Both the position numbers and the translations under genes were made by a program. Source: Chryseosolibacter sp964493505 (GTDB taxonomy: Bacteria; Bacteroidota; Bacteroidia; Cytophagales; Cyclobacteriaceae). From it: a stretch of 64,000 bases of DNA. Position 1 is the stretch's first letter, and every line of letters begins with the position of its first letter. The DNA is taken from positions 185,195 through 249,194 of the forward strand of contig CAZBNP010000005.1 of the NCBI GenBank assembly GCA_964493505.1, given 5' to 3'. Shown here piece by piece: positions 9,336 to 18,197 of the stretch. Below the pieces are notes generated by a model that was not told the origin of the DNA, did not search any database, and saw only the letters and a program-made list of their open reading frames with translations.

Positions 9336-12300
9336 CTATTTCTCGTCTCTGAGGTACGCCAGCAAGTCGGCCATCTCCTGGAGGGAAATTTCCTTTTCAA
9401 GGCCCACGGGCATTGCCGACATGTTCAATGCCTTTTGCGAGATGATCTCTTCACGGGCAATGGTGCTGACTTGCCCGTTGGCTGTTCTGACAGTAACAGA
9501 CGATGGTGTCTCATCGGTGATAACGCCCTGGCGTGATTCGCCATTCTGCAGCGCTACATTCCAGAGATCGAACCCATGTGATATTGACTGATTCGGGTCG
9601 AGAATATTCGCCATGATACCGGATGCCGGCCAACTCTGAATCGTGCCAAGATCCGGACCGAAGGGTATTCCATCCTTTCCTTTTATCTGGTGACAAATGG
9701 CACAGCTTCTCTGGTAAGCCGCCTTCCCATTGGCGACGTTTCCTTTCAATGTCAACGCCGCCTGGTATTCGTCGATCACATTTTTCCTCTCTTCATCATT
9801 TTCGAAGAAGGCGCGCGCACGATCACGTAGCGCGATATCGCGCTGCGTCATCAGGCGAATACTTCGCGCCCACCCGATAGCGGAGGGTTCAATCATTCCG
9901 GTTTCAAGCGCCTCAATGAGAAGCCGTACGCGCGATTCCTTTTCCATGAACGCGTTAAGCGCAGCATCCTGAACAGCGGGGTCCAGCTTTTCCCAGTTTG
10001 CCATTGAAAACTCCGTGACAGTTTCGTCGGGTATTGCGTTGAGTGTTTTGATAGCCGCCAGCTGTACGGGAAGCGGTTCTCCCTGCAGGATCAGCGATTT
10101 CAGGAATGGTGCGTCGGCGGCGGGATTTCTGAGTGCGAGGAAAGCGATCGCGAGCGCCCGGTCTCTTTCTCCAATCGTGTTGTCGCGCGCGATCGCGCCG
10201 GCGTGTAACCTTGCGCGTTCGAGTTGGGGACTTGCCGAAAGCCTCTGCGATTGAAGTACCTGCAGGCTCGCCTCCCTCACCGCAGTAGCGGGATGGTTGC
10301 GGAAAGCATCGAACAAAAGTTCCTGTTCGGCGATAGAGAGCGAAAGCGACCTGCTGTTCAAACCGCGCGCAAATCCCCTGAGTACTTCAGCGTGCCAACG
10401 CACGCTATCAGCGGGAAGGGGGTTGGTGGCCATCTTCAATAACGTATAGCCATATAGTTCTTTTTCGTTCGCCGCAATCATGGCAGCAAGGGTTCTTACA
10501 AGCGCACCATAGGCAGGTTTGCCGTGATCATAACGTGCAACCACCGATTCCAGAAGTGATTGCGGCCTGGAAGACGGCGCTGATAAGGCGGCAACCTGGA
10601 CAAACTCATCTTCGATATCTCGAAACAACAGTCGGTCGCGAATATCCCTGGCCTCGGGGGTGTCCACAAAGCCAAGTGTACACAGCAGTTGAAACCGGAC
10701 CTTTGCGTCGCTGTCGTGTTCCAGCGGTAGCAGTGCGCTCGTCAGCGTTGGATGAGCCTCAAGGTAGAGCTCTGCGAGTTTGATAGCATTTGTGCGCACA
10801 CCCGCTTCCGTATCCTTCAGTGCGATTTCAATCTGGTCCGGCGTTAACGCTCCCAGTCCTTCGAGTGTCCAAAGTGCATGCAGGCGGCCGGCGGCCGACG
10901 ATGTGTTCGCCGCCATCTTTACGACTGCGGATGCGATGTTTTGCGATCCTCGGTCAAGGATCATACGCTGTGCTGTTCGCCGCCACCAGATGTTTGGCGA
11001 TGCGAGCTTCTCAACCAGTTGCTCGTCGGTTGCTGTGCCAAACGATAAGCCGGTGGTCCAGTCTGCAGGCCCGGCATCTGTTCGCGACACGCGGAATATC
11101 CGACCCATATCATGACCGTTGTATATCCTGCCGGAGTTGATAACCTCATTGGAAAGCCATTCAGGGTGCTCGATGATCTCGCGATAGTAGTCAACGATAT
11201 ATAGCGCTCCGTCAGGACCGATGTAAAGATTCACAGGCCGGCACCACATATCGGTAGACGCGAAGAATTCACTTTTCTCCAGTACTCTGCTTCCCACAAA
11301 GGTCGAGCCCTTTGGCTTCAACCTGTCGGCGTGCACGATATTAGCGACAGGTTCGGCGACAAAAGTAATGTTGGTATCGAAGTCTTCACCAAACGCACCG
11401 CCGGTATAGGCGGTGATCGCGCATGCGGAAGTCATCACACCAACGTCTGTGAGCAACTGGCGATCGGGCGTTGTTGTGATGGGGAATACTTCCGCCGCAT
11501 TTCCATGATCAGACAACAGGCTTGTTCCCCGCGGCACGACAAGCGCAGGGTTCCTATTGAGATATCCGGCAGGAATTACTTCGTGTATGAGATGGTTTGA
11601 ATTATTCACCAGCAGATGATTCCCCCACACATCGAACGTGTGGCCGTATTGAGTGGTGCTTGCCAACATTTCAAGTTCCCAGGTATCGGGGCGAACCCTG
11701 ACGTTGCGTCCGTTTGCATTTTGGGGAAGTCTTGGGCCGTTCGGGCGTTCAGCAAAACGCACCTCGCTTCCCTTGTCACCAAATAGCTCCTTGTACACCT
11801 CGCTCCCGATACCGCGCTCGTGAGCAATATAGATCCAGTTGTCAAGGCCATAGATTGGTGTGTTGACGTTGTGTTGTGGATTGGACATGGCGAAACCCGT
11901 CAGGATCGGCTTAATGATATCGGCCCTGCCGTCATTGTCCGTATCTTCCATGTACAAAACATCGGGAGCGTCGGTGACGATGATTCCCTGTTTCCACCGC
12001 ATAATTCCCGTCGGCATGAGCAGCGTATCGGCGAAGATGGTGCTGGTATCCATCCGGCCATCTCCGTCGGTATCGCGAAGTAGCTTGACTTTACTCGATT
12101 TTGAATTGTCAAGCGGGTAGCCGTGGTTCTCTACCACATAGAGGTTACCATTCTCATCAATCTCCATCGCAACAGGATCGGCGATGAGCGGCTCCGCCGC
12201 GATGAGTTCGACCTTAAATCCCGGCGCGAGCTGAAATGTCAGGAGAGCATCTTCAGCGGACACAGGCGCGTCTATCGCGAACGGTCGGGACGGCTTCGAC

Positions 12301-12353
12301 TGGCAGGCAGCGAGCAAGACAATTAACAATAGAAAGCCCCGGGTTTTGATCAT
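9336..12353 (-). CDS. PVC-type heme-binding lipoprotein (dehydrogenase-like propeller, HEAT repeats, cytochrome c domain)
   Basis: 1005 aa. The N-terminus is a lipoprotein signal with Cys at 17 (LLAAC). Residues about 35-430 form a beta-propeller of the 'putative membrane-bound dehydrogenase' type (LAPGFKVELIAAEPLI, EIDENGNLYVVENHGYPL, DTDGDGRMD, YIGPDGALYIVDYYREIIEHPEW). Residues about 450-850 are helical HEAT-like repeats. A single CAICH heme-attachment motif lies near residue 884, followed by FGPDLG and the GV.TDETPSSVTVRT element typical of this family. Such proteins are abundant in Planctomycetes and Verrucomicrobia and also occur in Bacteroidota sugar loci; an electron-transfer or sugar-oxidation role in the periplasm is proposed but not established. 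It is first in a leftward pair with the beta-helix gene. Confidence 0.9.
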   Translation of the reverse strand: MIKTRGFLLLIVLLAACQSKPSRPFAIDAPVSAEDALLTFQLAPGFKVELIAAEPLIADPVAMEIDENGNLYVVENHGYPLDNSKSSKVKLLRDTDGDGRMDTSTIFADTLLMPTGIMRWKQGIIVTDAPDVLYMEDTDNDGRADIIKPILTGFAMSNPQHNVNTPIYGLDNWIYIAHERGIGSEVYKELFGDKGSEVRFAERPNGPRLPQNANGRNVRVRPDTWELEMLASTTQYGHTFDVWGNHLLVNNSNHLIHEVIPAGYLNRNPALVVPRGTSLLSDHGNAAEVFPITTTPDRQLLTDVGVMTSACAITAYTGGAFGEDFDTNITFVAEPVANIVHADRLKPKGSTFVGSRVLEKSEFFASTDMWCRPVNLYIGPDGALYIVDYYREIIEHPEWLSNEVINSGRIYNGHDMGRIFRVSRTDAGPADWTTGLSFGTATDEQLVEKLASPNIWWRRTAQRMILDRGSQNIASAVVKMAANTSSAAGRLHALWTLEGLGALTPDQIEIALKDTEAGVRTNAIKLAELYLEAHPTLTSALLPLEHDSDAKVRFQLLCTLGFVDTPEARDIRDRLLFRDIEDEFVQVAALSAPSSRPQSLLESVVARYDHGKPAYGALVRTLAAMIAANEKELYGYTLLKMATNPLPADSVRWHAEVLRGFARGLNSRSLSLSIAEQELLFDAFRNHPATAVREASLQVLQSQRLSASPQLERARLHAGAIARDNTIGERDRALAIAFLALRNPAADAPFLKSLILQGEPLPVQLAAIKTLNAIPDETVTEFSMANWEKLDPAVQDAALNAFMEKESRVRLLIEALETGMIEPSAIGWARSIRLMTQRDIALRDRARAFFENDEERKNVIDEYQAALTLKGNVANGKAAYQRSCAICHQIKGKDGIPFGPDLGTIQSWPASGIMANILDPNQSISHGFDLWNVALQNGESRQGVITDETPSSVTVRTANGQVSTIAREEIISQKALNMSAMPVGLEKEISLQEMADLLAYLRDEK

Positions 12354-12724
12354 GCGTTTAAAGTCGTATGCCGAAATGTATCAAAAAGGTTATGCGATCC
12401 AAATAGAATTTATACGACCTGTTACTGGTGAGCGAATGGGTAAAGTAGCGCAGACCGTTCATCGCTGTTTTTTACCAGATGTCCCAACGCGTATCTGTCA
12501 GGCGGGAGAACGGGTATTCAACATGTTCCGTTGCGCGGGATGTAAGTGCCGATGGTTTAAGAAATCAACCACCAATACGAAAACCTGAATAAAGACAAAA
12601 AAATGTGTTCTACTTTGGGGATGTACCCGGCGATCCATCTATACGTTGCGTTTCCCTTTCAAGCCTGACTGGCGCAGCAACGGTATCGATAATGAATTCG
12701 GGCGAGACGTAACTCAGATAATCC
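12354..12724. other. Divergent intergenic region
   Basis: 371 bp between the leftward heme lipoprotein gene and the rightward toroid-like gene. Both must have promoters here. I see AT-rich stretches near 12400-12420 and 12580-12605 but no strong inverted repeat, RNA gene or convincing small coding sequence. Confidence 0.5.
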
Positions 12725-14287
12725 ATGATCTCTAAAACAAGAAAGCTCCATTTTTCAATTGCCTTGATGCTCTTCGCGGTAGCGTCGATTACTTCATCCG
12801 CCCAGATAAAGTTAGAAACGACACCGGAAGCGTTGGCCAACAGCATGATCAACAAACCTTCCTTTGTTGAAAACTCCAGGGGAGAGAACTTTTGCTGGCA
12901 TGCCCGGGTGGGCATGAATCAATTTCTCGACAATTATAAACTGACTAAAGATCCGGCCTGGCTGGATGCGGGGGTCCGGTATTTCGATTTTCTTGTCAGC
13001 AAGATGGACACCGACCCGGACGGATACAAGGGATGGATCGGACCCTACGGATATGACAAGAGGTTCTGGCAGGATTCGCATGTCGGGGATGCAATACTTC
13101 TGACCGATATACTCGATTTTTCAGTCCTTGTACTGGAAGACAAGGAGTTGAAGAACAAGTATGGCGAAAAGGCGAACGAGTATGTCGCACTCGCAGCCAA
13201 ACATTTCGTCGAGAAATATGACAAGCGGGGCACCTGGATTGAAGACGGACCGTATGGTTCGTACGTGGGTTTCGATAAGTTCCTGAAGCCCGGTGATCTG
13301 AGTACGTGGGTTCACGATCCGACCGTGTCGCGGGCACGTATCAGCCATCCCTTTAACAAACAGATGGACGCGGCGCAGGTGTGTCTGCGATTGTGGAGGA
13401 TTACAGGTAAAAAATTCTACCGCGATCGTGCCGAACGCATATTTCTGACTGCAAAAAGTCATTTTCAACTTCACGGCAATCACTATCACTGGAATTACTA
13501 CGATCCCCTCACACCAGGAGACATCGATCTGAGAAAAAACGAGACCAATCACTGGGTGGATGTCCATCCCTTCCGGTCGGGATATCAAGCAGGCGAAGTA
13601 GCCAAGATCGCCGAAGCATACCACTACGGCATTGTTTTTACTGAACAAGATATCAAAAGGATCATTAACACCAACCTGGATGTGATGTGGAACAAGGATA
13701 AGACCAATCCAGAGTTCATCAACTCAAATCACATCGGGCCACTCGACGACACTACGGGACTCGCAGCGTTTCGCCGCCATTATACCACTGGAAATTTTTC
13801 AAAAAATTCGGGACAACTGTGGACAGGTCTGCTCGATTTTGACCAGCGCATCCGCGACCTGCACGAGGCGCGTTTTGGCGACGACAAATCCTCCCTGCGC
13901 TACCAGCGATATCAGCGTACTGTGCTGGCAACGCCTCCGGGCTTCGACCGCAAGTTTGCGAAAAACAATGTGAAAGTACCGGACGTGAAATTCTCAAACA
14001 GCACGGATCTCTATCTCGCTACAGTACTCCCCTACCAGGTAGAGCAAGACCAGGCCGCCATCCTGGTCTGCAAATCCAGGAACCCCGGCGAACTCAGTAT
14101 CGGTCTATATTCGAAAAACGGCAAAAAGCTCGAAAGCCTCTATACAGGTCAGATCCAAAAAGGCCGGACAGTAGTACGAACCTGGGACGGAGTATCCTCC
14201 GCAACGAGAACCCGATACAAGGGTGAATATGTAATACGGTGGTCGCTCAACGATGGATACCGCGAATTCCCCGTTCTCCTGAAATAA
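12725..14287 (+). CDS. Secreted alpha-toroid-like protein with C-terminal FlgD/Ig-like beta domain, function unknown
   Basis: 520 aa, ATG start followed by a basic N-region and a hydrophobic core ending in SSAQ, a typical Sec signal peptide. The bulk (about 35-420) is helical with motifs such as FCWHARVGMNQFL, WIGPYGYDKRFWQDSH and NHWVDVHPFRSGYQAGEV, which resemble (alpha/alpha)6 barrels of glycoside hydrolases and lyases. The last 85 residues look like a FlgD-type immunoglobulin fold (SIGLYSKNGKKLESL, GRTVVRTWDG, YVIRWSLNDG). I cannot assign a CAZy family. It opens a rightward three-gene unit: 26 bp later comes paralogue B, then the TIM-barrel-like gene, ending at the terminator 17076-17110. 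It probably acts on the same glycan as its neighbours. Confidence 0.75.
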   Translation: MISKTRKLHFSIALMLFAVASITSSAQIKLETTPEALANSMINKPSFVENSRGENFCWHARVGMNQFLDNYKLTKDPAWLDAGVRYFDFLVSKMDTDPDGYKGWIGPYGYDKRFWQDSHVGDAILLTDILDFSVLVLEDKELKNKYGEKANEYVALAAKHFVEKYDKRGTWIEDGPYGSYVGFDKFLKPGDLSTWVHDPTVSRARISHPFNKQMDAAQVCLRLWRITGKKFYRDRAERIFLTAKSHFQLHGNHYHWNYYDPLTPGDIDLRKNETNHWVDVHPFRSGYQAGEVAKIAEAYHYGIVFTEQDIKRIINTNLDVMWNKDKTNPEFINSNHIGPLDDTTGLAAFRRHYTTGNFSKNSGQLWTGLLDFDQRIRDLHEARFGDDKSSLRYQRYQRTVLATPPGFDRKFAKNNVKVPDVKFSNSTDLYLATVLPYQVEQDQAAILVCKSRNPGELSIGLYSKNGKKLESLYTGQIQKGRTVVRTWDGVSSATRTRYKGEYVIRWSLNDGYREFPVLLK

Positions 14288-14313
14288 TTAAATCAGACAC
14301 TATTATTATCTAT

Positions 14314-15822
14314 ATGAATACTTTTATTAAAACAACCCACACGAGAATACTACTAATACTGTTAGCCCTGGCTCTCGGGTGCAGCGAATCACAACAGGCA
14401 TACGACTCCAATGACGACGGTGATCGCTCCGGGGTCAGTGAGCGTACCGAGATCAGCCAGTATGGAATCACGTGGACATTCGACAAGCCCGTCAAAGCCG
14501 GGCAATTCATTACCGGCGACTGGTGGGTGGTTGGCCCCGTGAAGGTCATCAGGATCACCCCAGAACCGGGTGCAACTTCGACATCCACTCTGGAGCTCAA
14601 GAAAAACGTATGGAATGACACCAGCCTCAAGAACGATACAACTATGCGTAACGGATCAATGATTGTGCTGAAAGTGGGAAACAGACAAGGCTACGATTCA
14701 CGCGCAGCGGGCTACCGAAAGGAAGAATCGGTAACACTACCCCTGGACCTGGAGCCTAACCGTTCGCTCATCTCTTCCATCAGCAACACTACGCTGCCGG
14801 TAGACAACTTCGCCAAAAATATCATGTGGCCAGCCGAGACCAAGTCGGAAACGGTAATGCGTACAGCCGCCGTACTCACCTGTCTGAGCGAAGAGCCGCC
14901 TAAGAATGCATTCCGCCCTTCGTATGTCGGGACGGAGAAAAAGATCTTTACAGCCGACAATATCAAGTGGGACGTCCTACCCACGCTTTCACCTGCGGGA
15001 GAGGTTCCGTCGTGGAGTGAATTTGAACGGTATTTCCAACGCCCCTGGATCGATCACCTGATGAGCTGGTCTCAGCAGCAACTCGTACCGAATGAAAACG
15101 GACCCAACTACGGGCGGGAGCACGCACGCATCGTGTCTATTGCCAGCCTCATGGTTTCTCTGGATGTTCCCCGTCAACAAAAAGAGAAACTCACAATAGG
15201 CCTGATCCAGCGTGGAATTGATCTCTACGGACTAGCACAGGTTGGGGGTTACTGGAACGAGGGGGGAGGCCACTCGAGCGGACGCAAATGGCCTATCCTG
15301 TTCGCCAGCATCATGTTGGATGATCCTTCCATCACGCAGCTCCCGGAAACCGCGATCTTCCAGGAAGACACGCAGACCTACTACGGTCAGGGATGGTTTG
15401 GACAAACCGCGCTTTACTGGATGATTCAGCATCACGGCAAGCGAGACCGCTACGAAGAAAAACCGCCGGAGGAGTGGGAGAAATGGGACCGTACCACGGA
15501 AAGTTACCGTATATGCTGTAACGCCGTTGCCTGGGTGGGTACTGCGCTGACAGCACGGCACATGAAGGCGATCAAACTTTGGAATCACGATGCTCATTTC
15601 GACTATGTCGACAGGTGGATGCGCGAAGACGATCCATATGCCGAGGCGCGCGGAAGTCGCCCCCGGCCGAGCGCGGAAACAACAACCTTCGATCCTTTTG
15701 TAACCGCTATGTGGAAAGCCCATCGCGCCAGCGCACCAGAACAGGAGATGGCTGGAAACCCGAGAATGTGGATATGGGGAGAAGGGTCGTCATGGAGTTG
15801 GGTGCCTAATCCGAAGAAGTAG
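14314..15822 (+). CDS. Uncharacterised lipoprotein, paralogue B (alpha-toroid-like)
   Basis: 502 aa from ATG 14314, preferred over an upstream in-frame start at 14239 because it yields a clean lipoprotein signal (LALALGC) and avoids overlap with the preceding gene. It matches paralogue A (2260-3759) through its whole length: YGITWTFDKPVKAG, GDWWVVGPVK, GYWNEGGGHSSGRKWPILFA, a CC pair followed by WVGTALTAR, and a GEGSSWSW ending. The main differences are a longer Asp-rich linker after the lipid-anchored cysteine (DSNDDGDRSG) and variable surface stretches. Two copies in one locus suggest either substrate specialisation or a heteromeric pair. No known catalytic motif is recognised, so function is open. 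Confidence 0.75.
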   Translation: MNTFIKTTHTRILLILLALALGCSESQQAYDSNDDGDRSGVSERTEISQYGITWTFDKPVKAGQFITGDWWVVGPVKVIRITPEPGATSTSTLELKKNVWNDTSLKNDTTMRNGSMIVLKVGNRQGYDSRAAGYRKEESVTLPLDLEPNRSLISSISNTTLPVDNFAKNIMWPAETKSETVMRTAAVLTCLSEEPPKNAFRPSYVGTEKKIFTADNIKWDVLPTLSPAGEVPSWSEFERYFQRPWIDHLMSWSQQQLVPNENGPNYGREHARIVSIASLMVSLDVPRQQKEKLTIGLIQRGIDLYGLAQVGGYWNEGGGHSSGRKWPILFASIMLDDPSITQLPETAIFQEDTQTYYGQGWFGQTALYWMIQHHGKRDRYEEKPPEEWEKWDRTTESYRICCNAVAWVGTALTARHMKAIKLWNHDAHFDYVDRWMREDDPYAEARGSRPRPSAETTTFDPFVTAMWKAHRASAPEQEMAGNPRMWIWGEGSSWSWVPNPKK

Positions 15823-15911
15823 CTAAGGGTGGCATTTCCCGCCGCTCTACTCTAATTTAGCGCGCGATCTGCCACACGAAGCTGTGTGTCATTAAGCTAA
15901 TGCTTTTGTAA

Positions 15912-17057
15912 ATGAAAAAATGGTTTTTAATCATTTGTGTGTGGTCTGTTACGAATCCGCTCTTCGCGCAGGAAACACCCGGGAATAGTGACCCGAACTT
16001 CTTCCCTATAGCGGTATGGGCTCAAAATCCGGCTAACGCTGCGACCTACAAACAGTATGGTGTCAACCTGTATATCAGTATTCACGGTGGGCTTGATCAG
16101 AAGAAACTCGATCTTCTCCGGCAAGCTGACATGAAAGTGATCGCACATCAGAACCGCTTCGGGCTAACGCAGCTGGACGAGCCGCTAATTTATGGCTGGA
16201 TGCACGGCGACGAGCCTGACAACGCGCAACGCAGCAATGTCGCAAACAAGTGGGACCCGTGCCGCGACCCGGCAGACATCATCCGCGACTATCACGAGAT
16301 CAAGGAGAAGGATCCTACCCGCCCCGTCTACCTTAACTTAGGACGGGGCGTTGCTCATACAAACTGGGTGGGTCGGGGTGTGTGCCGCGGACGTACCGAT
16401 ATGTATATGGTCGATAACAACGGGTACCTGAAAGGATGTGATATCGCATCATTCGATATCTACCCCGTGAACGCGCGGGAGGAAGAAGTGAAGGACCAAC
16501 TCTGGTATGTTGCCAAAGGCATCGACAATCTCAAGGAATGGTCGAATTATTCAAAGCCGGTATGGTGCTGGATAGAAACAACACGTATCAGTGAACGGAC
16601 CGGTCGTAAACCAACCCCTGCCGAAGTGAAATCGGAAGTCTGGATGGCGCTCATTCACGGTGCCAAAGGTTTCGGATATTTCTGTCATTCCTTTGCCGGC
16701 AGAACGCAGGAAACCGCCCTGTTGCAGGACACGGAAATGATCAACAGTGTTAAAGCAATTAACGAAGAGGTAACGTCATTGGCGCCAGTACTCAACAGCC
16801 GCGACACGAAAGATTTCGCTTCCGTAAAGAGCTCCAATGACTCTGTGCCCGTCGATATTCTGACGAAGAAGGACGGAAAAACCAACTATATTTTTGCTGT
16901 TGCGATGCGCGATGGCACTACGCAAGCTACATTTTCGGTCCGATCCGGTAAGAACGTGGAAGTGATCGGCGAGAACAGGACGCTCCGCGTCAAACGGCGA
17001 AAATTTACCGATACTTTTAACCGGTACGGGGTACATTTATATAGGATAACAAAGTGA
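15912..17057 (+). CDS. Secreted TIM-barrel glycoside-hydrolase-like protein
   Basis: 381 aa. A signal peptide (MKKWFLIICVW... ending LFAQ) precedes a domain that begins FFPIAVWAQNPANAATYKQYGVNLYISIHGG, the typical first strand-helix of a TIM-barrel glycosidase. Acidic candidates for catalysis are in WMHGDEPDNAQ (about residue 98) and CWIETT (about 221), the positions of strands 4 and 7. A short beta domain closes the protein (TFSVRSGKNVEVIGENR). No CAZy family is assigned with confidence. It is the last gene of the rightward trio and is followed by the bidirectional terminator. Likely a periplasmic or surface hydrolase of the locus. Confidence 0.75.
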   Translation: MKKWFLIICVWSVTNPLFAQETPGNSDPNFFPIAVWAQNPANAATYKQYGVNLYISIHGGLDQKKLDLLRQADMKVIAHQNRFGLTQLDEPLIYGWMHGDEPDNAQRSNVANKWDPCRDPADIIRDYHEIKEKDPTRPVYLNLGRGVAHTNWVGRGVCRGRTDMYMVDNNGYLKGCDIASFDIYPVNAREEEVKDQLWYVAKGIDNLKEWSNYSKPVWCWIETTRISERTGRKPTPAEVKSEVWMALIHGAKGFGYFCHSFAGRTQETALLQDTEMINSVKAINEEVTSLAPVLNSRDTKDFASVKSSNDSVPVDILTKKDGKTNYIFAVAMRDGTTQATFSVRSGKNVEVIGENRTLRVKRRKFTDTFNRYGVHLYRITK

Positions 17058-17075
17058 GAAGGATCAACGGCGGAT

Positions 17076-17110
17076 AAAAAAAGGCAGCTCGAAACGAGCT
17101 GCCTTTTTTA
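17076..17110. terminator. Bidirectional rho-independent terminator
   Basis: A perfect 9-bp stem (GGCAGCTCG at 17083-17091, CGAGCTGCC at 17095-17103) with an AAA loop is flanked by an A-run on the left and a T-run on the right. It can therefore stop transcription in both directions, ending the rightward trio and the leftward sus operon. Confidence 0.93.
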
Positions 17111-17130
17111 TTTACTATTCTCCTGAATTC

Positions 17131-18162
17131 CTATTCAATGCTGGGATTGAACTCCTCGAATTTCACGGCTTTGTCGCGGAAGACGAGTGTATCGAACACG
17201 TGGTGGGTATCGGTACCCACTACAACTTCGTAGTCCAGATAGATAACATCCCTCTTCTTATTCCCCCACTCGCCATCGTCCTTCACGAATTTGCCGGTGC
17301 CAGTAACCGGGAACGCCGGGGTTTCTTCCGCACTGGTGATCACCCCGTTTCCACTCTCATCAAAAGTAATCAGCATATTGGCAGTTCCCGGGCTCGTTCC
17401 CTCCGCAACGCGAATCGCATTGCTGAATAAAACGCTGTTCAGCGATGTCGTGGTTACGTTCATAACCGGGCTTTGCTCCAGATAATCGGTGCGATAAATC
17501 ACTTCGCCAATTACAACGTTGCCCGCATCCCGGATCTCAGCGCCGCCTCTCATCAGGTACTTACCGTGGTAGGGATTCACATACTTCACGCCAAATAGCG
17601 TAAAATCCTTCGGTGCGTATACCCACTCACTTCTCACTCGCGGATCAGCGCCTGTAAACGCCGGTTGTCCCTGGAGGATCGAGTCGGCCGTCGCGCTCAC
17701 CATCTTCAGGGGGATCACATAGTTTTGACCTATCGCCAGCGGATCAGCAAAGAACGCGTCCGTCAGCTGAACTTCCACCATGCCATAGGTTTGACCACTG
17801 GGAATGGTGATCGTGTTGCCCGCCAGGGCATAATAGCTCGTTGGCATCGCCAAAACAGGATTTCCTGTACCCACATTAACCACGTTGTCCACGAGTGATT
17901 CATCCACCACGAACTCAACGGTTATGTCTTTCGTGTTCTCGTATACACCCCCCATGGTAGCACCGATCATAAACTTGTGAGCATTGTCGTTGCTGTTATC
18001 GAAGTTATAGTCGCCCAGTACCAGTGTCCTTACCGGAAACTGGTATGGAAAATAGGTAGTGGTATAGTCGAAGTCAGGAAAATCCCAATCGTCGTTGTGG
18101 CAGGAAACGAGTGTTCCCACCGCGATCAGAATGCTTCCGCAAATTGCTGTTATTTTTTTCAT
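17131..18162 (-). CDS. DUF1735/BT_3987-type surface lipoprotein (SusE/F-position protein)
   Basis: 343 aa lipoprotein with Cys at 21 (GTLVSC) followed by an acidic HNDDWDFPDFD stretch that fits a Bacteroidota surface-export signal. A DUF1735-type beta domain (TTYFPYQFPVRTLVLGD, MGGVYENTKDITVEFVVDESL) occupies about 35-170, and a DUF4361/lipocalin-like C-terminal part (YHGKYLMRGGAEI, GNKKRDVIYLDYEV) follows. Such proteins sit downstream of SusCD pairs and bind glycan at the cell surface. It is the last gene of the leftward operon, 35 bp after susD2, and ends next to the terminator. Confidence 0.85.
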   Translation of the reverse strand: MKKITAICGSILIAVGTLVSCHNDDWDFPDFDYTTTYFPYQFPVRTLVLGDYNFDNSNDNAHKFMIGATMGGVYENTKDITVEFVVDESLVDNVVNVGTGNPVLAMPTSYYALAGNTITIPSGQTYGMVEVQLTDAFFADPLAIGQNYVIPLKMVSATADSILQGQPAFTGADPRVRSEWVYAPKDFTLFGVKYVNPYHGKYLMRGGAEIRDAGNVVIGEVIYRTDYLEQSPVMNVTTTSLNSVLFSNAIRVAEGTSPGTANMLITFDESGNGVITSAEETPAFPVTGTGKFVKDDGEWGNKKRDVIYLDYEVVVGTDTHHVFDTLVFRDKAVKFEEFNPSIE

Positions 18163-18197
18163 ATCTCAGATATTTCTCTTTTATCAATAAATCCCTG

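Noticed and set aside
13121..13648. Leftward 175-aa frame antisense to the toroid-like gene
   Set aside because: No recognisable domain, and the opposite strand has a complete secreted protein.
15232..15723. Leftward 163-aa frame within paralogue B
   Set aside because: The paralogue on the plus strand is clearly conserved with copy A; the antisense frame is an overlap artefact.
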